Positions 10,327 through 21,002 of a stretch of 64,000 nucleotides of DNA are shown one piece after another; the first letter of the stretch is position 1; each line of letters starts with the position of its first letter. The notes beneath the pieces are model-generated. The model was not told the origin of the DNA and searched no databases. It was given only the letters and a program-made list of their open reading frames with translations. Both the position numbers and the translations under genes were made by a program. The stretch lies in assembly GCF_018131185.1 (NCBI RefSeq), contig NZ_JAFCJE010000001.1:1020001-1084000 (forward strand), in the 5' to 3' direction. This DNA is from Bradyrhizobium diazoefficiens (GTDB lineage: Bacteria; Pseudomonadota; Alphaproteobacteria; Rhizobiales; Xanthobacteraceae).

Positions 10327-11022
10327 ATGCTGGCGCGCGACTGGTACTACAATGAGCGGAACCGGATGGGGATCGGGCCCGCTGTGGCGTCGATCTACGA
10401 CAGCCATGACGATGCGGACCTGCGGTCGCGGGCCGCGCTGAAAATGCTCGGCGTGCAGCGCGGCTGGCGCATCGCGGATATCGGTTGCGGTAACGGTGTG
10501 CTGGCCACCGAAGCCGCCCTGATGGGCGCCGAGGTCGACGCCATCGACATCTCGCCGGCGATGCTGGCGCTCGCCGAGATCTACGCGCGCGACCGCAAGG
10601 CGCCCGTGCGCACGCAATCGGCCGGCCTGCTCAGCTTCGCCTATCGCCCCGAATCCTATGACCTGATCGTCAGCGAGTTCACGCTGCATCACCTCCCGGA
10701 TTTCTGGAAGGCGGTGGCGATGTCGCGGATCTATCGTGCGCTCAAGCCCGGCGCGAGCTTCTATCTGCGCGACATCGTCTATGTCTCGATGCCCGATGCC
10801 GTGGAGCGCGACGTCGATCAATGGGCCGACTTCCAGATCAAGAACCACGACTTTCCGCGCGACGGCGTGGTGACGCATATGCGCGACGAATATTCGACCT
10901 TCGGCTGGGTGATGGAGCGGATGCTGACCGACGTCGGCTTCACGCTGGTCTCTGCCGATTACCACGCACCGATGCACGGCACCTATCTGCTGCGCAAACC
11001 AAGAGCCGGCGAGCAAGGCTAG
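10327..11022 (+). CDS. Class I SAM-dependent methyltransferase
   Basis: 231 residues with a SAM-binding motif I IADIGCGNGVLATEAALMG (about 52-70), acidic motif EVDAIDISPAML and post-motif YDLIVSEFTLHHLPDFWKA. The pattern resembles UbiE/methyltransf_11 enzymes, but the substrate is unknown. It begins 3 bases after ilvH, which suggests co-transcription with branched-chain amino acid synthesis rather than a proven role in it. Confidence 0.85.
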   Translation: MLARDWYYNERNRMGIGPAVASIYDSHDDADLRSRAALKMLGVQRGWRIADIGCGNGVLATEAALMGAEVDAIDISPAMLALAEIYARDRKAPVRTQSAGLLSFAYRPESYDLIVSEFTLHHLPDFWKAVAMSRIYRALKPGASFYLRDIVYVSMPDAVERDVDQWADFQIKNHDFPRDGVVTHMRDEYSTFGWVMERMLTDVGFTLVSADYHAPMHGTYLLRKPRAGEQG

Positions 11023-11069
11023 AACGAACAACAACAGGACTGCACGACAGGGCAGAGCCGAGAACAACA

Positions 11070-11957
11070 ATGAAGCCGGCCGACATCCTCATCGCCATCC
11101 TGGTGGCGGTCATCTGGGGGCTTGCGTTCGTCGCAAGCCGGATCGCGCTCGACGAATTCTCGCCGGAGCTGATGACGGCGATGCGCTTCGCCATTGCCGC
11201 GCTGCCGTGCCTGTTCATTCCCAGGCCGAAGGTCGCCTGGTCACTGCTGATCGCCATCAGCTTCACGCTGTTCCTCGGCCAGTTCCTGTCGCAAGCTTAC
11301 GGCATCGCCCGTGGCGTGCCGGTGGGGCTGACCAGCGTCGTGGTGCAGAGCCAGGCGCTGTTCACCATAGGCTTTGCCGCGGTCGCATTCGGCGAGCGGC
11401 CGACGCCGGTGCAGACCCTCGGCATCGTCATCGCGGCGGCTGGACTTCTCATGATCTGCGGCACCGTGGGTTATGACTTCAGCGTCGGTGCGTTCGCCGT
11501 GCTGATGATCGCTCCGATCTGCTTTGCGATCGGCAACCTTCTGCTGCGCGGGGCCCGCGGTGCGCCGATGTTCGACTTGTTTGCCTGGCTCTGCCTCACC
11601 GCCGCGGTGCCGCTATTCGCGCTCGCGCTGGTCGTCGATGGGCCCGCGCCGACCTTCCAATCGCTGATCCACATGTCGCTCACCGGCCTCGTCTGCCTGC
11701 TGGCAATCGGCGCCATCTCCACCAGCATTGCCTATTGGCTGTGGGGCCGGCTGCTGCGCGACTATCCCGCGGCGCAAGTGGTGCCGTTCGCGCTGCTGGT
11801 GCCGTTCGTCGGCTCGGCTGCCTCGAGCATCGTGTTCGGCGAGCGGTTCGGACCCTTGCGGCTCGCCGGCATGCTGACCGTGATCGTTGGTATCGCGGTG
11901 ATGGTTCTCGCGAACCGGCCCAGGGCGTTAGCCAAACCGCTGCCGAAGACGGCGTGA
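11070..11957 (+). CDS. EamA-family (DMT) transporter
   Basis: 295 residues in about ten hydrophobic helices with the two-repeat EamA architecture. The first repeat starts ILIAILVAVIWGLAFVASRIAL and the second ends with PFALLVPFVGSAASSIVFGE. Members export amino acids or other metabolites. The frame is open far upstream; the ATG at 11070 is chosen because helix 1 follows immediately. It is followed after 7 bases by a LysE exporter, so both may relieve overflow from the ilv pathway (inference). Confidence 0.85.
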   Translation: MKPADILIAILVAVIWGLAFVASRIALDEFSPELMTAMRFAIAALPCLFIPRPKVAWSLLIAISFTLFLGQFLSQAYGIARGVPVGLTSVVVQSQALFTIGFAAVAFGERPTPVQTLGIVIAAAGLLMICGTVGYDFSVGAFAVLMIAPICFAIGNLLLRGARGAPMFDLFAWLCLTAAVPLFALALVVDGPAPTFQSLIHMSLTGLVCLLAIGAISTSIAYWLWGRLLRDYPAAQVVPFALLVPFVGSAASSIVFGERFGPLRLAGMLTVIVGIAVMVLANRPRALAKPLPKTA

Positions 11958-11964
11958 GGTGACC

Positions 11965-13720
<1,756 letters not shown>

Positions 13721-13734
13721 GCCGTCTCCCGGAC

Positions 13735-13762
13735 GCAGCGCATCACGCGAGTGGTGCGCTGC
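13735..13762 (+). terminator. Hairpin after ilvC, possible terminator or repeat
   Basis: GCAGCGCATCAC (13735-13746), loop GCGA, GTGGTGCGCTGC (13751-13762): a 12-bp stem with one wobble. No T run follows, so it may be a REP-like element rather than an intrinsic terminator. Direct repeats of TCCCGGGTC follow at about 13765-13790. Confidence 0.45.
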
Positions 13763-13870
13763 TGATCCCGGGTCCCCTGCGGCTCCCGGGTCCGGGCTTC
13801 TGCTCCTCCCCCTTCGCACCACCGCCGTTTTCCGACATGATCGCGGAAAACCTCGAGGGGAGGGTAAACC

Positions 13871-14719
13871 ATGCGATCTGTCGTCATCACGGGCGTGTCC
13901 ACCGGCATCGGCTGGGCCACCGCGAAATTCCTGATCGGGCGCGGCTATCGCGTCTTCGGCAGCGTCCGCAAGCAGGCGGATGCGGAGCGGCTCGCCGCTG
14001 AACTCGGCGCCAATTTCACACCCCTGCTATTCGACGTCACGGATGAGGCCGCCGTTCTTGCTGCCGCGCGAACGGTTCGCGAGACGCTGGGCGGAGAGAC
14101 GCTGGCCGGCCTCGTCAACAATGCCGGCATCGCGGTCGCCGGTCCCGTGCTCGAATTGTCGGCAGACGATTTCCGCCGCCAGATGGACATCAACGTGATC
14201 GGCCCCGTCATCGCGACGCAGGCTTTCGGGCCTCTGCTCGGCGCCGATCCGTCGCTGAAGGGGCCGAAGGGGCGGATCGTGATGATCAGCTCCGTCGCGG
14301 GCAGGAACGGCAATCCGCTGTCGGCGCCCTACTGCACCTCCAAGCACGCCATCGAAGGATTGTCCGAGAGCCTGCGCCGCGAATTGATGCTGTTTGGCAT
14401 CGACGTCATCATCGTTGCCCCCGGCGCGGTGAAGACGCCGATCTGGAGCAAGGCCGAACAGATCGACCTATCCGTCTATCAGAACTCGCCCTATCTGCCG
14501 GCGCTGAACAAGGTCATGGCCTTCATGATGGACCTCGGCGCCAAGGGCCTGCCGGCCGAGCGGATCGCCGAAATCGTGTTCGAGGCGCTGACTGCGGCCA
14601 AGCCACGGGTGCGCTACCAGGTCACGCCAGACCCGATGAGGCATATGATCCAGGCGATGCTGCCCAAGCGGGCCGTCGACCGCATCTATGCCAAGCGGCT
14701 CGGGCTATTGCCGCAGTGA
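13871..14719 (+). CDS. Short-chain dehydrogenase/reductase (SDR)
   Basis: 282 residues. The N-terminal nucleotide-binding motif TGVSTGIG (7-14), the NNAGIAV motif, catalytic Ser in MISSVAG and the YCTSK Tyr/Lys pair are all present, so it should be an active NAD(P)-dependent oxidoreductase. Ala/Arg near KQADAER suggests NADP is possible. Substrate unknown. GGGAGGG lies 8 bases before the ATG. Confidence 0.9.
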   Translation: MRSVVITGVSTGIGWATAKFLIGRGYRVFGSVRKQADAERLAAELGANFTPLLFDVTDEAAVLAAARTVRETLGGETLAGLVNNAGIAVAGPVLELSADDFRRQMDINVIGPVIATQAFGPLLGADPSLKGPKGRIVMISSVAGRNGNPLSAPYCTSKHAIEGLSESLRRELMLFGIDVIIVAPGAVKTPIWSKAEQIDLSVYQNSPYLPALNKVMAFMMDLGAKGLPAERIAEIVFEALTAAKPRVRYQVTPDPMRHMIQAMLPKRAVDRIYAKRLGLLPQ

Positions 14720-15046
14720 GGCAGGCGCTTCAGCCCGCTAGCCCAGGCCGGCCGCAGCACCACGGCGGCCTCGCTGTGTCCTGATAGATGCTGCGCCGCA
14801 ATTGGCGGCGGAGGGGCCGGAGGTCCCGGTCCGCGAGGGTGCGCGCCGTGCGCCGGTTCGCCGCTCACTAACATTAAGCGAAGGTCGGTCACGACGCGCG
14901 TTGCCTGTCCTTGACCGTTCCGTTACAGTTTTATGACATGGTGCAGGCCTCCGGCTGCGCCGGGAGCCCTAGCCGCCCTTTTTCACTCCCTGGGCCGGCC
15001 AGACGGCTGGGTATCATCGCGCCGGACCAGAAGTTGCGTGTCGTCG
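14720..15046. other. Intergenic stretch without a supported gene
   Basis: 327 bases between the SDR gene and the sulfatase-fold gene. It is GC-rich; the frame of the downstream gene is open back to 14933, so that gene might start earlier. A weak TTGACC (14911) with an AT-richer stretch TTTTATGACAT after it may include the promoter. No repeat family or RNA was recognised. Confidence 0.5.
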
Positions 15047-16759
15047 ATGGCGTCCGCGCCCAATCCAGGTCCTTCCGCAGCCACCGCCGCCCTCGCCAGT
15101 GTCGCCGCGCTCGGCATCTGGCGACTGCTTGCGGTTGCCGCGCCGCATCTGGCCGCGCTCGCGCTGATGTACCAGACCGAGACCGATTTCGGCTCGCGCT
15201 TCTCCTTTGCGCTCGCCTGGGGCATCCTCAACTTCTTCTGGATCACGCTGCTGCGCCGGCCGGCGTTGTCGGGCGCGCTGTCCCTGACCATGGTCGTCGT
15301 GCTGGTGCTGCTGTCGCGCCTCAAGCACGACGTCGTGCAGATGACGGTCAACTTCATCGACCTGATGATGATCGACCGCGACACCGTCGCGTTTCTGTTC
15401 GCGATCTTCCCGAATTTGCGCTGGTCGGTGATCCTGGCCGGCCTCGTCACGCTGCCGCTGATGTATGCGCTGTGGTGGCTCGATCCGTTCCGCATCCGCC
15501 GTCTGCCGGCGCTCGCCTGCAAGCTCGCATGCCTTGCCGCGCTGGTTGGCTATTCGCTCTATCACCCGGACGAGGCCTGGCGCGGCTATTACGACGACGG
15601 CTATCTGTCGAAATTCTTCCGCTCCGGCGTCAGCTCGGTGTCCGATTTCGTGCAATACGGCTTCATGGAATCGGCCGCTTCGACCAATGAGCGGCTCAAC
15701 ATGCCGCTGGTCGATGCCTGTCACCCGGTCGGCCGCCGGCCGAACATCATCATGATCCATGATGAATCCAGCTTCGACATTCGCGCCGCTCAGGGCATCA
15801 AGGTGCCGCCGCGCTATGGCGATCACTTCAAGTCCTGGGACGGCAAGCAGCGGACGTTCCTCGCCGAGACCAACGGCGGGCCGAGCTGGTTCACCGAATA
15901 CAACGTGCTCGCGGGGCTGTCCTCGCGCTCGTTCGGCCGCTTCGCCTATTTCGTGACGCGCATCGCCTCGAGCCGGGTCGAACGCGGCCTGCCGCTGGCG
16001 CTGCGCCGTTGCGGCTACGACACGATGTCGCTCTATCCCGCCCATGGCGGCTTCATGGCCGCCCGCAGCTTCCAGATGACGACCGGCATCGAACGCTTCC
16101 TCGATTCGAAAGACCTCGGAGCCAAGGACGTCGAGCCGGACAGCTTCTTCTACGACAAGGCGCTCCAGCTGATCGGCCAGCAGCCGCCGAACAAGCCGCT
16201 GTTCACCTTCCTTTATCTCGGCGCCAATCATTTCCCCTGGGAGACGCGCTTCCGTCCCGACCTGTTGCCGAACTGGCGCGCGCCGGGCAACGTGGCGTCG
16301 ATCGACGAATATCTGCGCCGGCAGGCGATGAGCGCCGAGCAGTACAAGGCGTTCGTCGCGGGGCTGAAGAAGACGTTTCCCGGCGAGCCCTTCCTGATCG
16401 TGCGTTACGGCGATCATCAGCCGGAGTTCGCGCCCGCCATCCTCGAGCCCGGGCTCGACGAGGGCGCGATCGGCAAGAAGCTCGACGCCTACGATCCGCG
16501 TCTCTACGCGACTTACTACGCAATCGACGCGATCAATTTCGAGCCGGTGAAGAGTGATGCCGTGATGGACACGGTCGACGGCCCTTATCTGCCCCTGGTC
16601 ATCCTGGAGGCCGCCGGCATCCCGCTCGACCCCTCCTTTGCCGAGCAGAAGGAGATCATGCTCCGCTGCAAGGGCATGTTCTACAGCTGCAAGGACGGCG
16701 CCGAAGCGCGGCGGCTGAACCGCCTGCTGATCGACGCGGGGATAATCAGGGGGTTGTAG
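15047..16759 (+). CDS. Membrane-anchored sulfatase/alkaline-phosphatase-fold protein
   Basis: 570 residues from the ATG at 15047. The first ~190 residues hold about five membrane helices (LAWGILNFFWITLL, LSLTMVVVLVLL, WSVILAGLVTLPLMYALWW). The rest is a periplasmic sulfatase-fold domain starting RRPNIIMIHDESSFD, with FLAETNGGPSWFTEYNVLAGLSSR around the probable nucleophile and a late metal motif FLIVRYGDHQPEF. This layout is that of LTA-synthase/phosphoethanolamine- or phosphoglycerol-transferase-like envelope enzymes. The donor and acceptor are unknown. The start is uncertain because the frame is open to 14933. Confidence 0.8.
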   Translation: MASAPNPGPSAATAALASVAALGIWRLLAVAAPHLAALALMYQTETDFGSRFSFALAWGILNFFWITLLRRPALSGALSLTMVVVLVLLSRLKHDVVQMTVNFIDLMMIDRDTVAFLFAIFPNLRWSVILAGLVTLPLMYALWWLDPFRIRRLPALACKLACLAALVGYSLYHPDEAWRGYYDDGYLSKFFRSGVSSVSDFVQYGFMESAASTNERLNMPLVDACHPVGRRPNIIMIHDESSFDIRAAQGIKVPPRYGDHFKSWDGKQRTFLAETNGGPSWFTEYNVLAGLSSRSFGRFAYFVTRIASSRVERGLPLALRRCGYDTMSLYPAHGGFMAARSFQMTTGIERFLDSKDLGAKDVEPDSFFYDKALQLIGQQPPNKPLFTFLYLGANHFPWETRFRPDLLPNWRAPGNVASIDEYLRRQAMSAEQYKAFVAGLKKTFPGEPFLIVRYGDHQPEFAPAILEPGLDEGAIGKKLDAYDPRLYATYYAIDAINFEPVKSDAVMDTVDGPYLPLVILEAAGIPLDPSFAEQKEIMLRCKGMFYSCKDGAEARRLNRLLIDAGIIRGL

Positions 16760-16791
16760 TCTCCTGTTCGACCACAAGCGATACTCTTCGA

Positions 16792-16838
16792 CCGTCACCC
16801 TAATGGCCGCTTCTTGAGCGGCCCTCGAAGGATGACGG
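16792..16838. terminator. Nested hairpin between convergent genes, probable bidirectional terminator
   Basis: The inner stem GGCCGCT (16805-16811)/AGCGGCC (16817-16823) is enclosed by CCGTCACCCT (16792-16801)/AGGATGACGG (16829-16838) with one mismatch. It lies between the ends of the sulfatase-fold gene (16759) and the opposite-strand permease (16853). There is no strong T run. Confidence 0.45.
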
Positions 16839-16852
16839 AGCTTGCAGCGGTC

Positions 16853-18412
16853 CTACCGCCCGCCCACCTTTTCCCACAGCCACTTCGCCACCACATCCGG
16901 CGACGAGGTCGCGTCGTTGCCGCTGGCGCGCAGATTCGCTTCACGCATGGTCGCGATATAGATCTTGCCGAGCAGTGGCGTGAGCGCGGCTTGCAACCGC
17001 TCGTCACCGGCGCGCTTCGGCGCCAGCAGCAGGATGGCATCATAGGGAGGGATCGCGTGCCTGGGATCCTCGAGTGCGACCAGATCGTATTTCGCGATCA
17101 GGCCGTCGCTGGTGTAGCCGGCGATGACGTCGACCTCGCCGCTGGCGACCGCCGCATACATGAAGTCGGGCTGCATCTGGCGCTGGGCGCGGAAGGAGAG
17201 GCCATAGGCCTTTTGCAGCGCGGCCCATTCCGGGCGTGAGAAGAACTCATAGTCGCCCGCGATCGACAGGCTCGCCGCATGCGCCGCGAGATCGGCGACG
17301 GTGCGGATGCCGAGCGCCTCGGCGCGCTTTTTCGGCATCACCAGCGCATAGGCATTTTCGAAGCCGAGCTCGCCGAGCAAGGTGATGTTGTCCTTGGCGA
17401 GCGCCGTCTTCAGCTCGGCGACCAGCTCGGCGCGCGGCTTGATATCGGTGCGACGCAGCTGGTTGGCCCAGAGCGTGCCGGAATAATCGACATAGAGATC
17501 GATGTCGCCGGCCTTCAACGCCCCGAAGATCACGCTGGAGCCGAGGCCGGATCGTGTGGTGGCGGGAAGGCTTGCCGCCTGAAGGCGATCCCTGAGCAGG
17601 GCCGAGAGCACATATTGCTCGGCGAATGTCTTGGCACCGACGACATAGCCCTGCGACGAGCGCCCCATCGTCGGCACCAGCGTTGCGGCGACCAACGCGG
17701 CGATGCCGGCCGCGCCCAGTGCGGAGCGCGCGTGGCTGTGGTGACGCAGGCCGGCCTCGATCAGGCCCAGCAGCTGATCGACGGCGAGCGCCAGCAGCGC
17801 CGAGGCAAGGCAGCCGAACAGCACGAACACCCAATTCTGGGTCTGGAGCCCGGCGAAGATGTAGTTGCCAAGGCTGGTCTGCCCGATCGGCGTCGACAGC
17901 GTCGCGGTGCCGATCACCCACACCGCGGCGGTGCGGATGCCCGCCATCATCACCGGCAGCGCCAGCGGCAGCTCGACCATCAGCAGCGACTGCCGCGCGG
18001 TCATGCCGACGCCCTTGGCGGCTTCGATCAGCGCGGGATCGATGCCGTTGAGCCCGGTGATGCCGTTGCGCAGCACCGGCAGCATCGAATAGAGCGCCAG
18101 CGCCAGCATCGCCGGCAGGAAGCCGAAGGCCGAGAAGGAAACGCCGAACCAGGCCAGCGTGAGCGACGCGGCCAGCAGCAGCAGCGGATAGAACAGCGCG
18201 AGCAGCGCCAGACCCGGCACCGTCTGCACGATGCTGGCGATCGCGAGCAGGATGGCGCGCGGCGCCGGGCGGTTGCGGGTCAGGATCGCCAGCGGCAGGC
18301 TGACGGCCAGACCGAGCGCGAGTGCCGCGAGGCTCACCCGCACATGGTTGCCGAGATAGTCGGGCAGATGCGCCAGCGCCTCGCCCCAGCGCGGATCGGC
18401 GAGCAAGCTCAT
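16853..18412 (-). CDS. Osmoprotectant-type ABC permease fused to its substrate-binding domain
   Basis: 519 residues. The N-terminal half (about 1-235) is a permease with 5-6 membrane helices and the EAA-type loop DPALIEAAKGVGMTARQSLLMVELPLALP. The C-terminal half (about 255-519) is an OpuAC-type binding domain (VVGAKTFAEQYVLSALL..., DIDLYVDYSGTLW, VASGEVDVIAGYTSDG). Quaternary amines such as glycine betaine or choline are the usual ligands. The fusion tethers the receptor to the membrane. Its start overlaps the upstream ATPase stop. Confidence 0.9.
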   Translation of the reverse strand: MSLLADPRWGEALAHLPDYLGNHVRVSLAALALGLAVSLPLAILTRNRPAPRAILLAIASIVQTVPGLALLALFYPLLLLAASLTLAWFGVSFSAFGFLPAMLALALYSMLPVLRNGITGLNGIDPALIEAAKGVGMTARQSLLMVELPLALPVMMAGIRTAAVWVIGTATLSTPIGQTSLGNYIFAGLQTQNWVFVLFGCLASALLALAVDQLLGLIEAGLRHHSHARSALGAAGIAALVAATLVPTMGRSSQGYVVGAKTFAEQYVLSALLRDRLQAASLPATTRSGLGSSVIFGALKAGDIDLYVDYSGTLWANQLRRTDIKPRAELVAELKTALAKDNITLLGELGFENAYALVMPKKRAEALGIRTVADLAAHAASLSIAGDYEFFSRPEWAALQKAYGLSFRAQRQMQPDFMYAAVASGEVDVIAGYTSDGLIAKYDLVALEDPRHAIPPYDAILLLAPKRAGDERLQAALTPLLGKIYIATMREANLRASGNDATSSPDVVAKWLWEKVGGR

Positions 18413-19206
18413 GCCGCACCGCTCGTCGGCAGCAGCGCGTTCAGCCGTTCGACCTGGCGCCGCGGCGTGCTTAGCAGCTCCAGCACGTAGGCGTCCTCGC
18501 TCTTCGAAAGCTCCGCCGGCGTACCCTGCGCCAGCAGCTTGCCGTCACGCATCACGGCGATGCGGTCCGCGAGCAGGATCGCCTCCGTCATGTCATGGGT
18601 GATCATCACCGTGGTCAGGCCGAGCTTGCGATGCAGATCACGATAATCGTCGCCGAGCGCGTCGCGGGTGAGGGGGTCGAGCGCACCGAAGGGCTCGTCC
18701 ATCAGCACGATGCGGGGTTTTGCCGCGAGTGCCCGCGCCACGCCGACACGCTGGCGCTGGCCGCCGGAGAGCGCCGCCGGCAGGCGGTCGCGATGCGCAT
18801 CACGGTCGAGCTGCACGAGCTCCATCAGCTCGTCGACACGTGCCGCGATGTCCGTCGCCGGAGTGCCCAGCAGCCTTGGCGTGATCCCGATATTGTCGGC
18901 AACGCTCAAATGGGGAAACAGCCCGCCGGCCTGGAACACGTAGCCGACCCGGCGCCGAAGTGCGACCGGATCGACGTCTCGTACGTCCTCGCCCTCGACC
19001 GTGATCGTGCCGCCATCGGCCTCGATCAGCCGGTTGGCGAGCCGTAGCAGCGTCGTCTTGCCGGAGCCCGAGCCGCCGACGACGGCCACAAATTCGCCTT
19101 CGGCAATGTCGAGCGACACATCGTCGACGGCCTTGAGGGAGCCGAAGCGCTTGGTGACGCAGTGATAGCTGATCGCCGGCTTCGAGGGCATTGGATGGGG
19201 GCTCAT
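18409..19206 (-). CDS. ABC transporter ATPase of the osmoprotectant-type system
   Basis: 265 residues: Walker A GGSGSGKTTLL, Q-loop YVFQAGGLFPHLSVADN, signature LSGGQRQRVGVARALA, Walker B RIVLMDEPFGALDPLT and switch His in TVMITHDMTEA. The frame runs back to 19338, but the ATG at 19206 has AAGGAA just before it and the domain begins soon after. It pairs with the fusion permease by an ATGA overlap. Glycine betaine/choline-type uptake (ProV/OpuCA-like) is inferred from the partner. Confidence 0.92.
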   Translation of the reverse strand: MSPHPMPSKPAISYHCVTKRFGSLKAVDDVSLDIAEGEFVAVVGGSGSGKTTLLRLANRLIEADGGTITVEGEDVRDVDPVALRRRVGYVFQAGGLFPHLSVADNIGITPRLLGTPATDIAARVDELMELVQLDRDAHRDRLPAALSGGQRQRVGVARALAAKPRIVLMDEPFGALDPLTRDALGDDYRDLHRKLGLTTVMITHDMTEAILLADRIAVMRDGKLLAQGTPAELSKSEDAYVLELLSTPRRQVERLNALLPTSGAA

Positions 19207-19300
19207 TTTTTCCTTGCCCCATGCGTAGCACGCTTGGCGCCTCGATTGAACTTGGCGGCACGAGCGGCTAAGGCATCGGGCCGAATTCGGAGGAAAATGC

Positions 19301-20119
19301 ATGACAACGCCCACGGCAGTGGCGCTGGAAGATGCCAAGGTCGCGTTCCGGCTCGGGGACGGGCGGGTCTATACGGCGGTGGAGAAAGCTCATCTCGCAG
19401 TGGCGCAGGGCGAGTTCGTGGCCATTGTCGGCCCCACCGGCTGCGGCAAATCCACGCTGCTCAACGTTGCCGCGGGCTTGCTCACGCCGGCGGCCGGCAG
19501 CGTCAGGATATTCGACCGGCCGCTCGCGGGGTTGAACCGGGATGCCGGGTATTTGTTCCAGGCCGACGCGCTGTTCCCATGGAAGACCGCGCTCGACAAC
19601 GTCGCGATCGGGCTCGAGGTCAAGGGCACGGCACGCGCCGAGGCGCTGCAGCGGGCGCAGCAATGGCTGACCTCCGTCGGCCTCGGTGCGTTCGCTAATC
19701 GCTATCCGCACATGCTTTCCGGCGGCCAGCGCAAGCGCGTCGCGCTGGCGCAAGTGCTGATCCGCGACCCGAAGATCCTGCTGATGGACGAGCCGTTCGG
19801 GCCGCTCGATGCGCAGACGCGCCAGGTGATGGGCAATCTGCTGCTCGAGCTCTGGAATGCGGACCGCAAGGCCGTGCTGTTCGTCACTCATGATCTCGAA
19901 GAGGCGATCGCGCTCGCCGACCGCGTCGTGATCATGTCGGCCGGGCCGTCCTCGCGCATCATCGGCGACTGGCGGGTGAGCTTGCCGCGCCCGCGCGACA
20001 TTTTCGAGGTGCGGCTCGACAAGGAATTCCATGCGCTCCATCGCGAGATCTGGAGCGTGCTCAAGGACGAGGTGATGAAGGGCTACGCCCAGTCCACGCA
20101 AGCGGCGGAGGCGGTCTGA
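19301..20119 (+). CDS. NitT/TauT-type ABC transporter ATPase
   Basis: 272 residues with Walker A GPTGCGKSTLL (about 43-53), Q-loop YLFQADALFPWKTALDN, signature LSGGQRKRVALAQVL, Walker B KILLMDEPFGPLDAQT and LFVTHDLEEAIALADRV. The FPWKT phrase after the Q-loop is typical of nitrate/sulfonate/taurine-type ATPases. Divergent from the osmoprotectant operon by 94 bases. Its stop overlaps the permease start. Confidence 0.92.
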   Translation: MTTPTAVALEDAKVAFRLGDGRVYTAVEKAHLAVAQGEFVAIVGPTGCGKSTLLNVAAGLLTPAAGSVRIFDRPLAGLNRDAGYLFQADALFPWKTALDNVAIGLEVKGTARAEALQRAQQWLTSVGLGAFANRYPHMLSGGQRKRVALAQVLIRDPKILLMDEPFGPLDAQTRQVMGNLLLELWNADRKAVLFVTHDLEEAIALADRVVIMSAGPSSRIIGDWRVSLPRPRDIFEVRLDKEFHALHREIWSVLKDEVMKGYAQSTQAAEAV

Positions 20120-20904
20120 TGTCGCGCCCGACGCTGCTTGCACTCCAAGTCCTGGTCGCGGTCGTCTTCATTGTGCTGTGGCAGGTGCTGTCGACTGTCC
20201 CCGTATTCGGCAAGATCCTGCTGCCGCCGTTCTTCTTCTCCAATCCGCTCGACGTGTTCAGCCAGATCGTGAAGTGGTTCTCGTCCGGCGTGATCTGGAA
20301 GCATCTCGGCATCACGCTGACGGAATCGCTCCTGGCCTTTGTGATCGGATCGGCCGGCGGCGTGCTGGTCGGCTTCTGGTTCGCGCGCCAGCCGCTGGTG
20401 GCCGCCGTGTTCGACCCCTACGTCAAGATGGTCAACGCGCTGCCGCGCGTCGTGCTGGCGCCGATCTTCGCGCTTTGGCTTGGGCTTGGCATCTGGTCCA
20501 AGGTCGCGCTCGGCGTCACGCTGGTCTTCTTCATCGTGTTCTTCAACGTCTACCAGGGCGTCAAGGAAGTCAGCCGCACCGTGCTCGACAACGGCCGCAT
20601 GCTGGGCATGAGCGAGAGGCAATTGATGCAGCACGTCTACTGGCCCTCGGCGCTGTCCTGGATGTTCTCCTCGCTGCATACCTCGGTCGGCTTTGCCGTG
20701 GTCGGCGCGGTCGTCGGCGAATATCTGGGATCGGCGGCCGGGCTCGGCTATCTGATCCAGCAGGCCGAGGGCGTGTTCGACGTCGCCGGCGTGTTCGCCG
20801 GCATGTTCGTGCTGTCGGCGTTCGTCATCCTGATCGACTATGGCGTCACGCTGGTCGAGCGGAGGCTCCTGGTGTGGCGGCCGACCGTGGACGGTCGCGG
20901 CTAG
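20119..20904 (+). CDS. NitT/TauT-type ABC transporter permease
   Basis: 261 residues, about six membrane helices, with the binding-protein-dependent permease loop VSRTVLDNGRMLGMSERQLMQHVYWPSAL that contacts the ATPase. It is translationally coupled to the ATPase (TGATG). No binding-protein gene follows directly. The nearest one of this type, at 24983 on the same strand, is separated by the ECF sigma operon. Confidence 0.92.
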   Translation: MSRPTLLALQVLVAVVFIVLWQVLSTVPVFGKILLPPFFFSNPLDVFSQIVKWFSSGVIWKHLGITLTESLLAFVIGSAGGVLVGFWFARQPLVAAVFDPYVKMVNALPRVVLAPIFALWLGLGIWSKVALGVTLVFFIVFFNVYQGVKEVSRTVLDNGRMLGMSERQLMQHVYWPSALSWMFSSLHTSVGFAVVGAVVGEYLGSAAGLGYLIQQAEGVFDVAGVFAGMFVLSAFVILIDYGVTLVERRLLVWRPTVDGRG

Positions 20905-20942
20905 GCTCGATTTGCTGCTGACATTTATGTGATTGGCCGGCC

Positions 20943-20970
20943 GGAATAGAACGCGCGCCCACGCGTCATA
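20943..20970 (+). promoter_or_regulatory. ECF-sigma-type promoter (GGAATA-N15-CGTCATA)
   Basis: GGAATA at 20943-20948, a 15-base spacer and CGTCATA at 20964-20970. This resembles alphaproteobacterial ECF promoters of the GGAATAA / CGTCTA type. It is the only clear promoter before the operon that encodes its own ECF sigma factor, suggesting autoregulation. Motif match by eye only. Confidence 0.55.
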
Positions 20971-20972
20971 CC

Positions 20973-20996
20973 CCCATGCAACCACCTGCATGGGAG
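20973..20996 (+). promoter_or_regulatory. 5'-leader hairpin overlapping the ribosome site of the DUF305 gene
   Basis: CCCATGCA (20973-20980), loop ACCACC, TGCATGGG (20987-20994): a perfect 8-bp stem. Its 3' arm shares GGG with the Shine-Dalgarno GGGAG (20992-20996) of the ATG at 21003. It would lie at the very 5' end of a transcript from the ECF-type promoter and could hold the ribosome site closed. Confidence 0.5.
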
Positions 20997-21002
20997 TTCA
21001 GG

